A DNA stretch of 64,000 nt, taken from the NCBI RefSeq assembly GCF_002113025.1, contig NZ_NEJH01000012.1, forward strand, positions 62,001 through 126,000, read 5' to 3'. This DNA comes from Pseudomonas sp. B28(2017) (GTDB lineage: Bacteria; Pseudomonadota; Gammaproteobacteria; Pseudomonadales; Pseudomonadaceae). How positions within the stretch are numbered: the stretch's first letter is position 1; every line of letters begins with the position of its first letter. Below the pieces are notes generated by a model that was not told the origin of the DNA, did no database searches, and saw nothing but the letters and a program-made list of their open reading frames with translations. Position numbers and translations under genes: made by a program. Positions 12,992 to 22,503 of the stretch are shown in pieces.

Positions 12992-14845
12992 TCAGTAGTG
13001 ATACCACTTCATCTCAAGCATCACTTCGTTCTCGGGCGTCGCCAAATGGCTGAACTCGCGCCGGGCACTCAAGCGCAGTCCGAGATTGCGGGATATTTCC
13101 CATTGCTGATTCAGACTCAGGCTACGACGCACTTCGCCATTGGTGAAAAAATCACCTTTGGTTTCCAGGCTGAAATTACCCATCGGGTTTTTCCACAGCA
13201 CACCACTGTTGAAGCCTGCGGCCGGCGCGATGAAGGCGGCGAAGTCGTTATTGTGTTCGATACGCACAGTGCCCAGGGCAAATCCGAGCAGGTCATCGCC
13301 CAGTTGCCAGGTCCCACCGCCACCGCCGTTGACGTGGCTGACCAGGGTCTGGTCATCGTGCTTGCCCGGCACTCGCTCCAGACCACCGGTGACTTGCCAT
13401 GAGAGTGGTTGCAGCAATTGGTTGCGCGGGGTCAGAGAGCGAATGGTCGCCAGGTCCAGTTGCTGCACTTGCCAGTCATTGCCTTCGTACTGGCGCAGTT
13501 TCAATTGCAGAATTTCGATCTGCGCGCCCAGTGGAAAGCTTTCGCTGTTGTCATTGAGGTCGTGATAAGCCATGCGCAAGCCGTACTCGCCAAAGGCTTT
13601 ATCACCACGGGTGCCGAGGCCGAGCTGCCAGGTACGGGACTCGTGACCGTCTTCGGGCAGGCCGGGTTGCGCGATGTCCAGCTCCGGCGCCGGGTTCTGG
13701 TTGATTGCCCGCAGCAGTTCGAAGCTGCGCCGGGCCTGCGCCGGGTCGCGTTCCTGGCCATTGGCGCGGTAGCGCTCCAGTCGATAGGCCGCATCGATGA
13801 TCAGTGCCTGGCGCTCGCGGGGTTGTGCCTTGAACGCCGGGTCCTGCAATCGGTTCTGATCGGCGCTGACTTTCAGCACCCATTGCTGCTCTTCAGGGGG
13901 CAGCGGCTCGGCGCGACTGAGCAACTCGCGCTCCCGGGACGGACGATACAGGATGGATTCCACCAGCCCGGCATTCTTCACGGCTTTGACGGTGTCGGTC
14001 GGGATAGCCGTGAGCGGGAATTGCCCGGTCAGGCGCAAGCTCGGGCGGGCCACTTGCAGCAGTTCCAGTAAACGGTATGAGCAGTTTTCGTCGAAGAAGA
14101 AATAGTCGAACTTGATCTGCTTCAGCTCCCAGACGTGCTCGACCATGCGTGCGGTTTCCTGCCGGGTCAGGTTCAGCCGGTATTCCCACAGGTCGCGGTT
14201 TTCCAGGCTGCGGTATTCCGAGAGTTTTTCCTGGTAGGGCACCATTGCGAACAAGCCGGGGTAGCCGCCCATCAGGCCTTTCCAGGCATAGAGGATGCTG
14301 TTGTCCGAGCCCTCGATGTAGGCGCCGAAGTTGATCGCGTAACTGAGCAGCGAAGTCTTGTCGCTCTTCACTTCGGCCTGATCGATGCGCAGCAGGGTGT
14401 GGCCGAACATCGAGGACGGGCTGTTCAGATAGGCTGCCGGGAAGATCATCACCGCACTGTCCGGTGAGACGTCCTTGAACCATTGCCTGAACCCGGCGCA
14501 ATCCGGCGTCGGCAGGCCGGTCAGGCCGAGCTGTTCTTTCAGCCAGCGGGTGCGGGCCGGATAGACGCATTGAGCGTGTGTTTCACCGGTACTGGCCGGG
14601 GCGTACAAGGCTTGTACCGTCGCCGCCAGTTCATGGTCGGGGTTTTCATTGCCGTCGGCGGCGAGGAAGAATTTCCTGTCGCTGACATGGCTGCGCCAGC
14701 CGCCGAGCTTGGCGGTTTCGTAATGGCCCAGAGATATCCAGAAAGGGTCGTTGGCCAGTTGCTGCAAACGTTGTGGGTCGATGTGAGGCGCGGCGGACAG
14801 TGGGGCGCAGACACACAGCGCCAGCCAGACAAGGCGTTTGAGCAT
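12992..14845 (-). CDS. DUF4105 periplasmic/outer-membrane-associated protein
   Basis: The 617-residue protein begins with a signal peptide (MLKRLVWLALCVCAPLSAAP, cleavage after about residue 18). Residues about 100-330 match what I know as DUF4105, with YLNSPSSMFGHTLLRI, the YAINFGAY segment and FFFDENCSYRLLELL, in which His and Cys could be catalytic in a peptidase-like fold. The C-terminal half reads as alternating beta strands ending with an aromatic residue (MKWYHY), as in outer-membrane barrels. It lies downstream of the DUF3015 gene on the same strand but beyond a terminator. The function is unknown to me. Confidence 0.75.
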   Translation of the reverse strand: MLKRLVWLALCVCAPLSAAPHIDPQRLQQLANDPFWISLGHYETAKLGGWRSHVSDRKFFLAADGNENPDHELAATVQALYAPASTGETHAQCVYPARTRWLKEQLGLTGLPTPDCAGFRQWFKDVSPDSAVMIFPAAYLNSPSSMFGHTLLRIDQAEVKSDKTSLLSYAINFGAYIEGSDNSILYAWKGLMGGYPGLFAMVPYQEKLSEYRSLENRDLWEYRLNLTRQETARMVEHVWELKQIKFDYFFFDENCSYRLLELLQVARPSLRLTGQFPLTAIPTDTVKAVKNAGLVESILYRPSRERELLSRAEPLPPEEQQWVLKVSADQNRLQDPAFKAQPRERQALIIDAAYRLERYRANGQERDPAQARRSFELLRAINQNPAPELDIAQPGLPEDGHESRTWQLGLGTRGDKAFGEYGLRMAYHDLNDNSESFPLGAQIEILQLKLRQYEGNDWQVQQLDLATIRSLTPRNQLLQPLSWQVTGGLERVPGKHDDQTLVSHVNGGGGGTWQLGDDLLGFALGTVRIEHNNDFAAFIAPAAGFNSGVLWKNPMGNFSLETKGDFFTNGEVRRSLSLNQQWEISRNLGLRLSARREFSHLATPENEVMLEMKWYHY

Positions 14846-14894
14846 AGATGGCAACTTGAATACTTGGGAAAAAGACCCAAAAAGGGGCAGGTCC

Positions 14895-14927
14895 AAAAAA
14901 CAAAACCCGCTTCCCGAAAGAAGCGGG
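14895..14927 (-). terminator. intrinsic terminator after the DUF3015 gene
   Basis: On the minus strand CCCGCTT and AAGCGGG form a stem followed by TTTTGTTTTTT, twelve bases after the DUF3015 stop and before the DUF4105 start. Confidence 0.8.
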
Positions 14928-14938
14928 GCAGGTCGAGC

Positions 14939-15427
14939 TTAAGCTTGAGTCGCGTACTTGGCCAGACGAGGGTCGGCTTTGAGCACGGCCAGGGTATTGG
15001 CATGCACGTCTTCGGCAGTCACGTCAGCCTTGTTGAAGATCTGCTGGAAGTGCTCGTGAGTGACGGCGGCGAAATGCGCACGGTCTTCCGGCGCCACGCC
15101 CAGTACCACGGCATAGGTGGTCAGCGCTTCGCCCTGACCTTTGGCCATGTCTTCGGACAGCTCGTTCATCATGCCATTCATGGCAAACCAGGATTTGCCG
15201 CCATAGGTCAGCGACGCATTGGTCGCGCAACCGTTGGTGCCGGAGGTCATGCCGAAGGTGGCGTTGCCGGAGGTGCCGTTGGTGGTGGATGCCAGGAAGT
15301 GAGCCGGAGTGCCACGCTGGCCTTCGAACAGCATGTTGCCCCAACCGCAATCCGGCCCGCCTGGCGCCTGAGCCATGGCGTTGATGGATACAGCGGTGAA
15401 GAGAGTACCGAGAAGAATCCGTTTCAT
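14939..15427 (-). CDS. DUF3015 family secreted protein
   Basis: The 162-residue protein starts with a signal peptide (MKRILLGTLFTAVSINAMAQ). Its body is rich in glycine, asparagine and threonine near the start (GPDCGWGNMLFEGQ, then a run with STTNGTSGNATFGMTSG) and ends in a helical part. This matches the DUF3015 family as I recall it. Two cysteines (in PDCGWG and NGCATN) could form a disulphide. The protein should be periplasmic; no activity is known to me. Its own terminator follows. Confidence 0.8.
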   Translation of the reverse strand: MKRILLGTLFTAVSINAMAQAPGGPDCGWGNMLFEGQRGTPAHFLASTTNGTSGNATFGMTSGTNGCATNASLTYGGKSWFAMNGMMNELSEDMAKGQGEALTTYAVVLGVAPEDRAHFAAVTHEHFQQIFNKADVTAEDVHANTLAVLKADPRLAKYATQA

Positions 15428-15530
15428 AGCTTTGTTCTCTTTAGGTGCCTGCCAATGGACATGGGTCTGGCCCGTCTGGTGCCAGTGGGCCGGTCATTAG
15501 TCCAGCCGCGCAGTTTGGAGTTTAGGCACG

Positions 15531-15553
15531 ATCACGGGGTTCCGTGATTTTTT
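15531..15553 (+). terminator. orphan intrinsic terminator between divergent genes
   Basis: ATCACGG-GGTT-CCGTGAT forms a 7-bp stem followed by a T-run on the plus strand. No plus-strand gene lies upstream in this divergent gap (15428-15703), so it may end a small RNA or act as a leader attenuator for the Lon-type gene. Confidence 0.5.
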
Positions 15554-15703
15554 GCAGAACATTCATGGGGAACGGCGGCGAAAGCCCGGCCCGCCTGGGG
15601 TTGGCGGATTGACGCTGCTCAGGCCTACGGCGCTCCTTGCCAGTCGGGTATGGGCGGCGCCAGAATGCTGCCATCTGCCCCGCCTGATTGTTAAGGAAGC
15701 CCG

Positions 15704-18142
15704 ATGCCTGATCCTGTTGCTGCCAGCTTGCGTCTAGCGCCCGAAGCGCTGACCCGTCCGTTTTCCGCTGAACAGTTCAGCTTCTCTACCACCAATGATC
15801 TGGAGCCCTTTCGCGGTGTGCTTGGCCAGGAACGTGCGGTCGAAGCCTTGCAGTTCGGTGTGGCCATGCCGCGCCCCGGTTACAACGTATTCGTCATGGG
15901 CGAGCCTGGCACTGGCCGGTTTTCGTTCGTCAAACGCTACCTCAAGGCCGAAGGCAAGCGCCTGCAGACCCCGGCGGATTGGGTCTACGTCAACAATTTC
16001 GATGAGCCTCGCGAGCCGCGCGCACTGGAACTGCCGTCGGGCAGCGCTGGCGCGTTCATCGGTGACATCAACGGCTTGATCGACAACCTGCTGGCGACGT
16101 TTCCGGCGGTTTTCGAGCATCCGTCCTATCAGCAGAAGAAAAGCAGCATCGACCGCGCCTTCAATCAGCGCTACGACAAGGCCCTGGACGTCATCGAGCG
16201 TCTGGCGCTGGAAAAGGACGTCGCGCTGTACCGCGACGCCAGCAATATCGCTTTCACCCCGATGAGCGACGGCAAGGCGCTGGACGAAGCTGAATTCGCC
16301 CAGTTGCCGGAAGCCGAGCGCGAGCGCTTTCACGAGGATATTTCGGCCCTGGAGGAGCGCCTGAACGAGGAACTCGCCAGCCTGCCGCAATGGAAGCGTG
16401 AGTCGAGCAACCAGTTGCGTCATCTGAACGAAGAAACCATCACCCTGGCCTTGCAGCCATTGTTGTCGCCATTGTCTGAAAAATACGCCGAGAACGCGGC
16501 GGTTTGCGGTTATCTGCAAGCCATGCAGGTGTACTTGCTCAAGACCGTGGTCGAGCAACTGGTGGACGACAGCAAGACTGACGCTGTCGCCCGCAAGTTG
16601 CTGGAGGAACAATACGCGCCGAGCCTGGTGGTCGGCCACTCGGCCAGCGGCGGTGCGCCCGTGGTGTTCGAGCCGCACCCGACTTACGAAAACCTCTTCG
16701 GTCGTATCGAATACAGCACCGACCAGGGCGCGCTGTATACCACCTACCGCCAGCTGCGGCCGGGGGCCTTGCACCGGGCCAACGGTGGGTTCCTGATCCT
16801 TGAAGCGGACAAGATGCTCAGCGAGCCGTTCGTGTGGGACGCTCTGAAACGTGCCCTGCAATCGCGCAAGCTGAAAATGGAATCACCGCTGGGTGAGCTG
16901 GGCCGCCTGGCCACCGTGACCCTGACTCCGCAGTACATTCCGTTGCAGGTCAAAGTCGTCATCATCGGTGCCCGTCAGCTGTATTACACGCTGCAAGACC
17001 TCGATCCGGACTTCCAGGAGATGTTCCGCGTCCTGGTGGATTTCGACGAAGACATCCCGATGGTCGACGAGAGCCTGGAACAGTTCGCCCAGTTGCTCAA
17101 AACCCGTACTTCCGAAGAAGGCATGGCACCGCTGACCGCCGATGCGGTGGCACGTCTGGCGACTTACAGTGCCCGTCTGGCCGAGCACCAGGGGCGCTTG
17201 TCGGCGCGAATCGGTGACTTGTTTCAACTGGTCAGCGAGGCGGACTTCATCCGCCATCTGGCCAGCGATGAAATGACCGACGCAGGGCACATCGAGCGCG
17301 CGCTCAAGGCCAAGGCCACGCGGACCGGGCGGGTTTCGGCGCGGATTCTCGACGACATGCTGGCCGGGATCATCCTGATCGACACCGCTGGCGCGGCGGT
17401 CGGCAAGTGCAACGGCTTGACCGTGCTGGAAGTCGGCGACTCGGCCTTTGGTATACCGGCGCGGATTTCCGCCACGGTGTACCCGGGCGGCAGCGGCATC
17501 GTCGACATCGAGCGCGAGGTCAATCTCGGCCAGCCGATCCACTCCAAAGGCGTGATGATCCTTACCGGTTATCTGGGCAGTCGTTACGCCCAAGAGTTTC
17601 CGCTGGCGATTTCGGCGAGCATCGCCCTGGAACAATCCTACGGTTATGTCGATGGCGACAGTGCTTCCCTGGGCGAGGCCTGTACCCTGATCTCGGCCTT
17701 GTCGAAAACCCCGCTCAAGCAGTGCTTTGCCATCACCGGTTCGATCAACCAGTTCGGCGAGGTGCAGGCGGTCGGCGGAGTCAACGAGAAGATCGAGGGC
17801 TTTTTCCGTCTGTGTGAAGCCCGTGGGTTGACCGGTGAGCAGGGGGCAATCATTCCTCACGCCAACGTCGCCACACTGATGCTCGACGAGAAGGTGCTGG
17901 CGGCGGTGCGAGCGGGGCAGTTCCATGTCTACGCGGTCCGTCAGGCCGACGAAGCCTTGAGTTTGCTGGTTGGCGAGCCGGCCGGCGAGCCGGACGAGAA
18001 TGGCGAATTCCCTGAAGGCAGCGTGAACGCGCGGGTCGTGGAGCGTCTGCGGGTTATCGCGGAAATGATCAGCGAAGATGATCTGAAAGAAGCCGAGAAG
18101 GAGTTGGCGCAAGAGGCTTTGGCGGAAACCAAACCGGCCTGA
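15704..18142 (+). CDS. Lon-family (S16) ATP-dependent protease
   Basis: This 812-residue protein joins an AAA-type N-terminal half to a C-terminal S16 serine protease. The catalytic dyad is visible: serine in GDSASLGEACTL and lysine in VGGVNEKIEGFF. The nucleotide loop reads GEPGTGRFS, with arginine where classic Walker A has lysine, as is common in this LonB/YcbZ-like branch. A VVFEPHPTYENLFGRIEY segment typical of the family lies mid-protein. It lacks the N-terminal substrate domain of true Lon. It likely degrades damaged or regulatory proteins in the cytoplasm. It is monocistronic, with a palindrome after the stop. Confidence 0.9.
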   Translation: MPDPVAASLRLAPEALTRPFSAEQFSFSTTNDLEPFRGVLGQERAVEALQFGVAMPRPGYNVFVMGEPGTGRFSFVKRYLKAEGKRLQTPADWVYVNNFDEPREPRALELPSGSAGAFIGDINGLIDNLLATFPAVFEHPSYQQKKSSIDRAFNQRYDKALDVIERLALEKDVALYRDASNIAFTPMSDGKALDEAEFAQLPEAERERFHEDISALEERLNEELASLPQWKRESSNQLRHLNEETITLALQPLLSPLSEKYAENAAVCGYLQAMQVYLLKTVVEQLVDDSKTDAVARKLLEEQYAPSLVVGHSASGGAPVVFEPHPTYENLFGRIEYSTDQGALYTTYRQLRPGALHRANGGFLILEADKMLSEPFVWDALKRALQSRKLKMESPLGELGRLATVTLTPQYIPLQVKVVIIGARQLYYTLQDLDPDFQEMFRVLVDFDEDIPMVDESLEQFAQLLKTRTSEEGMAPLTADAVARLATYSARLAEHQGRLSARIGDLFQLVSEADFIRHLASDEMTDAGHIERALKAKATRTGRVSARILDDMLAGIILIDTAGAAVGKCNGLTVLEVGDSAFGIPARISATVYPGGSGIVDIEREVNLGQPIHSKGVMILTGYLGSRYAQEFPLAISASIALEQSYGYVDGDSASLGEACTLISALSKTPLKQCFAITGSINQFGEVQAVGGVNEKIEGFFRLCEARGLTGEQGAIIPHANVATLMLDEKVLAAVRAGQFHVYAVRQADEALSLLVGEPAGEPDENGEFPEGSVNARVVERLRVIAEMISEDDLKEAEKELAQEALAETKPA

Positions 18143-18153
18143 TGCAGTAATCA

Positions 18154-18182
18154 ATGTGGGAGCAAGCCCGCTCCCACATTTG
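18154..18182. repeat. single REP-like palindrome after the Lon-type gene
   Basis: AATGTGGGAGC and GCTCCCACATT flank AAGCCC. It belongs to the GTGGGAGC REP family and may also serve as a transcription end for the upstream gene. Confidence 0.75.
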
Positions 18183-18379
18183 TTTGTGTGGATAACTAGT
18201 AAGGCGTCATCGAAATGACGTCAATATTCACGCTATGACCATTCGGCGCCTTTCGGTCTCGCGTGGCCTGCAAGCCAGACTTTTCTTCTATTCTCTGCTC
18301 AGGGATATCGAGAGTAATCACAGGATCGAAACAGCCTTCCCGAGGGGGCTGAATACCGGATCTACCGAGGGTCGCCGCC
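18183..18379. other. gap with no convincing gene
   Basis: This stretch of about 200 bases has short open frames in both directions but none with recognisable composition or a good ribosome site. It presumably holds the promoter for the small gene at 18380. Confidence 0.3.
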
Positions 18380-18721
18380 ATGTCGCGCAACCTCTGCCTC
18401 ACCCGTCAATGCCTGGGCCTTGTAACCCGTATCGAGTGTGCCATCCGTCCATTGGCGGGAGATACAGGCATGTGGACTCTGCTGTTCGCCGCCGGAATGG
18501 CCGGCGAACAACCTTCGGCCATCAAGGCCCAAGGCCCGTTTCACGGGCCAGTCGTCGCTGAATCAATCCTCGACACCATCGTTGAAAGCCTGACTTTGCA
18601 CGGCTACGAGTTGGCCGACGATCCGCAAATCTGGTGCCTGCATCTGCAGGCCCAACTGCGGGAAATCAATGGTGGTCGCTGCCGAAACATGGGCGGCTTC
18701 GAGTTTCACCCCGAGCACTGA
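18380..18721 (+). CDS. conserved hypothetical protein, 113 residues
   Basis: The protein has no signal peptide and no long membrane segment. A middle region (FHGPVVAESILDTIVESLTL) looks helical, and the C-terminal part ends in a mixed region with several histidines and one cysteine. I recall a similar gene at this place in other pseudomonads, next to the Lon-type protease. The fold and role are unknown. It converges on the lipoprotein gene with only six bases between stops. Confidence 0.6.
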   Translation: MSRNLCLTRQCLGLVTRIECAIRPLAGDTGMWTLLFAAGMAGEQPSAIKAQGPFHGPVVAESILDTIVESLTLHGYELADDPQIWCLHLQAQLREINGGRCRNMGGFEFHPEH

Positions 18722-18727
18722 GTCGCA

Positions 18728-20557
18728 CTATTGATCAAGGCGCGTCATGTCGGCCTTGTCGAGTCTGACCTCGAAACCATATTGCACGGTGGCGAGGTCA
18801 GTGCGCTGATAGGTTTCCAGGCGTGCAGGCTGCCCGTAGAAGTAATGCACGGCAAACTGCGCCGGACCTTGTGCGCTCGCGCCATGGCTGACCGATAGAA
18901 TCTCCTTCAAGTAATTACCGCTGTCGTCCTTGGCGAAGAAGCGCCAGTCCTGGGCGGGAAATGCCTTCAGATCCACCACCAGTGCATTGTCTTTGAGTCC
19001 AAGGCCTTTGGGCAGTTGACGGGCATCCACAGTTTTTTTGTCGACCGTCGCCAGGAACAGCGGTATCGAGCCCACTGCATAGGCCGGCGTTTGCGGAAAC
19101 AGATTCAGATCGTAAGTGATGATGCCGCGCATGGGGTCGATCCGGTACGCCTCAGGCGGCAGTTCGATCGGCTCGTCGCGATTGCCGCGATCGTCTTCGG
19201 TGAAGAAGCTCACCGGGCTTTCACCGGGATTGAACGATGTGCCAAGCAGTTCATCGTTGAAGCTGCGCAGATGAGTGAACTCGATTCGCGCAGCGCTGGG
19301 ATCGTCGACTGACTGACTGATGCTGACGTTCTTTTTCAGTTGATCCTCAGTCAGCGTTGCCCCTTTCAGCCAGCTCGCCGCCTGGTCGTCATAGACCACC
19401 ACGGACAGGTTCAAGGGCTGGATGGTCTTGTCCGTGGTCATGGCATCAAAGCGCCGGATCGGCAGGTCGAGGTCCTTTCGGGTGACGGTTACGGCGGAAA
19501 AATCCAGCATGCTGACTTCGAGGGTTTCGATCGTCCCGTTGAAGTACACCTTCGAATAATGTCGAGCCTGCTGTTTCTCGAAGTTGCGTTGCTCTTCGTC
19601 GAGCTGTTTTTCCAGTGCCTCGCTCCAGCTCTTTTGCTGTTGCATCTTGGCCAGTTGCTGCTGATAGAAGGCAATTTGTACCGCGGTTTCGTTGATTGAG
19701 CCGGCGCGCGTGATGAATTGCCCGGTGCTGTCCCTGGCCTGGACGATCAGCGGCTTCAGCGGTGTTTCACTGACCTCGGGGGCCAGCGGCGCGCTGTTGT
19801 TGTATTCGATTTCCGCGTAGTTGTTCGTCAATGTGAGCAGGGTGACACTCAGGTTGTCATCGGTGCGAGTCTGGCCTGTATCCTTTTTCGTCAGCTCGAA
19901 GCTGTAGAGGCGGCGTGGCGCGATGACTTCGACTTTGCCTTGCAGGCTCACCGGTTGCGGTTGCTGCTTTCTGTCGATGTCGAGACCTTCGATGAAGGGG
20001 TAGGCCACGGTCAGGTCATCGGGGTTGGTCAGGTTGGAGCTCGATGGGCTGAGTTGAATGCCGGGGTCGGTTTCCGACCATTCCGGCTGGAATGGAATCA
20101 CTCGTTTATTGCTCAGGGTGACCGACTGCCATTCCAGGCCATGGGGAAACAAAAACGTGGCAGGAACGCTGAACGTGAACGGGAACACCGGTTGCAGATC
20201 GGTCAGGTAGTCGGAACCGGAGTCCTTTTGCAGCACGAACAACCCGTTGATGTAGGTGTCGACCAGGGCCTGCGGGGTCGGGTAGTGCTTGAGCATGGCG
20301 AGGGCGTCTTCGCCGTATTCGGTTTCCAGCGGTTTACTGTCGAGTTTGAGTCGGGCGCGTTCGAGCAGCAGCAGTGAGCCACCCAGCTCCGACACGACAT
20401 CCTTGAGTTTCGGGTCCTGGATGGCGTCCAGCGACTTTTCGAACTGCGCGGTTTTTTCTTCGAGGCTGACCTGGCGTTTTTCATCGCTGGGTGAGCAGCC
20501 GCTTAGCAACAGCGCCAGGCAAATACCGGCACTCGTCAAAGGCAATCGCACATCCAT
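18728..20557 (-). CDS. large lipoprotein of unknown function
   Basis: The 609-residue product has a lipoprotein signal (LALLLSGC, lipid-bearing cysteine at residue 21), so it is anchored in the outer or inner membrane facing the periplasm. The following residues are charged and helical (coiled-coil-like around 30-60 and again around 290-330, with KMQQQKSWSEALEKQLDEEQ). The rest is beta-rich without a motif I recognise. The start is supported by AGGA 8 bases upstream. It is single and divergent from the UPF0114 gene. Confidence 0.7.
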   Translation of the reverse strand: MDVRLPLTSAGICLALLLSGCSPSDEKRQVSLEEKTAQFEKSLDAIQDPKLKDVVSELGGSLLLLERARLKLDSKPLETEYGEDALAMLKHYPTPQALVDTYINGLFVLQKDSGSDYLTDLQPVFPFTFSVPATFLFPHGLEWQSVTLSNKRVIPFQPEWSETDPGIQLSPSSSNLTNPDDLTVAYPFIEGLDIDRKQQPQPVSLQGKVEVIAPRRLYSFELTKKDTGQTRTDDNLSVTLLTLTNNYAEIEYNNSAPLAPEVSETPLKPLIVQARDSTGQFITRAGSINETAVQIAFYQQQLAKMQQQKSWSEALEKQLDEEQRNFEKQQARHYSKVYFNGTIETLEVSMLDFSAVTVTRKDLDLPIRRFDAMTTDKTIQPLNLSVVVYDDQAASWLKGATLTEDQLKKNVSISQSVDDPSAARIEFTHLRSFNDELLGTSFNPGESPVSFFTEDDRGNRDEPIELPPEAYRIDPMRGIITYDLNLFPQTPAYAVGSIPLFLATVDKKTVDARQLPKGLGLKDNALVVDLKAFPAQDWRFFAKDDSGNYLKEILSVSHGASAQGPAQFAVHYFYGQPARLETYQRTDLATVQYGFEVRLDKADMTRLDQ

Positions 20558-20718
20558 TTCCAGTCTTCCTGTCCGACATCACTGAGCAGTCAATGATTTG
20601 GACACTAGCAGAAAAATTTTGATACACAGGCGCAGGTGGCGGATTTTTCGACGGTTTCTGGCCATGGACGGGCGGCTGGTATACTCGCGGCTATTTCCAA
20701 TCCAACGTGTGAGACTCA

Positions 20719-21207
20719 ATGGAACGCTTTATCGAAAATACAATGTACGCCTCTCGCTGGCTGCTGGCGCCGATCTATTTCGGCCTGTCCCTCGGGTTGC
20801 TGGCGCTGGCGCTGAAATTCTTCCAGGAAGTCTCCCACGTCATTCCGAACGTGTTTTCGATGGCTGAGTCGGACTTGATCCTGGTGCTGCTGTCGCTGAT
20901 CGACATGGCGCTGGTGGGCGGATTGCTGGTGATGGTGATGATTTCCGGCTACGAGAACTTCGTCTCGCAACTGGACATCGACGACACCAAGGAAAAGCTC
21001 AACTGGCTGGGCACCATGGACTCTTCGTCGCTGAAAATGAAGGTGGCTGCGTCGATCGTGGCGATCTCGTCCATTCACTTGTTGCGCATCTTCATGGACG
21101 CCAAGAACGTCGATCCTGAGCATCTGCAGTGGTACGTGATCATCCACATGACCTTTGTGGTCTCGGCATTCGCCATGGGTTACCTGGACAAAGTCACCAA
21201 GCACTGA
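20719..21207 (+). CDS. UPF0114 (YqhA) membrane protein
   Basis: This 162-residue inner-membrane protein has four predicted membrane segments (about residues 13-35, 55-78, 108-128 and 135-155). The segment [26 protein letters not shown] with its neighbouring acidic loop is the hallmark of UPF0114. A transport role has been supposed for the family but I know of no proven substrate. A long hairpin follows the stop. Confidence 0.85.
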   Translation: MERFIENTMYASRWLLAPIYFGLSLGLLALALKFFQEVSHVIPNVFSMAESDLILVLLSLIDMALVGGLLVMVMISGYENFVSQLDIDDTKEKLNWLGTMDSSSLKMKVAASIVAISSIHLLRIFMDAKNVDPEHLQWYVIIHMTFVVSAFAMGYLDKVTKH

Positions 21208-21231
21208 TCCATTGCCGGCCCCATGAAACAC

Positions 21232-21263
21232 GCCGCCCGTCTGTTGCAAAACAGACGGGCGGC
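21232..21263 (+). terminator. hairpin after the UPF0114 gene
   Basis: GCCGCCCGTCTGTT and AACAGACGGGCGGC form a 14-bp stem with the loop GCAA. The following T-run is weak (GTCGTTTGTG), so termination may be partial. Confidence 0.65.
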
Positions 21264-21342
21264 GTCGTTTGTGGCTTGTGCTTTGATGCGCCGAGGCCTA
21301 TCTCTGTAATGAGATTGGCTCGCTACTGCGTGAGGTGCGCTC

Positions 21343-21633
21343 ATGAACCTGCAAGAATTGAATGCGTATGCCGTCGCCGGGAAGGTTGATGAGCTGAACC
21401 TGATCTCCATGGAGGGAGGCATTTACCTGCTTGAGGCGCGTATGCACGGAGCGGCCTATCCCTTGAACGATACGCCCGGTCACACGATGCAGTTGCGCTC
21501 GGTGGAGCATGCCCGTGATGTGCTGCGCTCCTTTCCCAAGTTGCACTTCAATCTTGTGCACACGGTCGTGCATGACGAGATGTGCGGGCTGGTTGCCGAT
21601 GTTGAGGAAAACCTGAAGGTGCCGATCGCCTGA
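21343..21633 (+). CDS. DUF6482-type small protein
   Basis: The 96-residue protein starts MNLQELNAYAVAGKVDELNL and has no signal peptide. It resembles a small Pseudomonas family I recall as DUF6482, with ISMEGGIYLLEA and the central LNDTPGHTMQLRSVEHARD. It is probably cytoplasmic. The gene lies alone between the UPF0114 and FklB genes. Confidence 0.6.
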   Translation: MNLQELNAYAVAGKVDELNLISMEGGIYLLEARMHGAAYPLNDTPGHTMQLRSVEHARDVLRSFPKLHFNLVHTVVHDEMCGLVADVEENLKVPIA

Positions 21634-21754
21634 CGTCCCTCATCAATGACATGACATCTGTGCTAGTCTGCTGGCCCTTTTGGTTCCGGGCGCTCCGGGG
21701 CGCGCTGTGTACGCATGGCAAGTTCCCGAGCCGTCCGCACAGCGGAGCAGTGTC

Positions 21755-22372
21755 ATGTCCGAAGTAAATCTGTCCACCGACGAAACCCGCGTCAGCTACG
21801 GTATTGGCCGTCAGCTGGGCGACCAACTGCGCGACAACCCGCCACCGGGCGTAAGCCTGGACGCGATCCTGGCAGGTCTGACCGACGCATTCGCCGGCAA
21901 GCCAAGCCGTGTGGGCCAGGAAGAAATGTCCGCCAGCTTCAAGGTCATCCGCGAAATCATGCAGGCCGAAGCTGCAGCCAAGGCTGAAGCGGCTGCTGGC
22001 GAAGGCCTGGCCTTCCTGGCTGAAAACGCCAAGCGTGAAGGCATCACCACTCTGGCTTCCGGCCTGCAGTTCGAAGTCCTGACCGCTGGCGAAGGCGCCA
22101 AGCCATCCCGTGAAGACTCCGTGCGTACTCACTACCATGGCACCCTGATCGACGGCACTGTGTTCGACAGCTCCTACGAGCGCGGCCAGCCTGCAGAATT
22201 CCCGGTTGGTGGCGTGATCGCCGGCTGGACCGAAGCCCTGCAACTGATGAACGCCGGCAGCAAATGGCGCCTGTACGTGCCGAGCGAACTGGCTTACGGC
22301 GCTCAAGGCGTTGGCAGCATCCCGCCGCACAGCGTACTGGTGTTCGACGTCGAACTGCTCGACGTTCTGTAA
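21755..22372 (+). CDS. fklB: FKBP-type peptidyl-prolyl cis-trans isomerase
   Basis: The 205-residue enzyme speeds proline isomerisation during protein folding. An N-terminal helical dimerisation domain (residues about 1-95, with VSYGIGRQLGDQL) precedes the FKBP fold (about 105-205), with VRTHYHGTLIDGTVFDSSY, the EFPVGGVIAGWTEALQLM stretch and the final VLVFDVELLDV. The ATG at 21755 is preferred, since an in-frame upstream extension of 25 codons has no family similarity. There is no signal peptide, so it acts in the cytoplasm. Confidence 0.9.
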   Translation: MSEVNLSTDETRVSYGIGRQLGDQLRDNPPPGVSLDAILAGLTDAFAGKPSRVGQEEMSASFKVIREIMQAEAAAKAEAAAGEGLAFLAENAKREGITTLASGLQFEVLTAGEGAKPSREDSVRTHYHGTLIDGTVFDSSYERGQPAEFPVGGVIAGWTEALQLMNAGSKWRLYVPSELAYGAQGVGSIPPHSVLVFDVELLDVL

Positions 22373-22385
22373 GTCGCGCCATTAC

Positions 22386-22487
22386 CTGTAGGAGCGAGCA
22401 TGCTCGCGATGGGCGTCAACGATAACGCGGCCATTCTGAATGAACGCGGTGTCTTTGAGTTTTTCGCGAGCAGGCTCCCTCCTACAG
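22386..22487. repeat. REP doublet / REPIN (TGTAGGAGCGAGC type)
   Basis: CTGTAGGAGCGAGCATGCTC is inverted at the right end, which closes with CCTCCTACAG. The inner CGTCAACGATAACG is shared with the element at 3121-3220. Confidence 0.9.
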
Positions 22488-22503
22488 GGTCTTGCGGTGA
22501 TTT

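Noticed and set aside
18196-18402. 68-codon frame on the minus strand between the Lon-type and hypothetical genes
   Set aside because: No ribosome site, composition unlike neighbours, and it overlaps the start of the plausible plus-strand gene.
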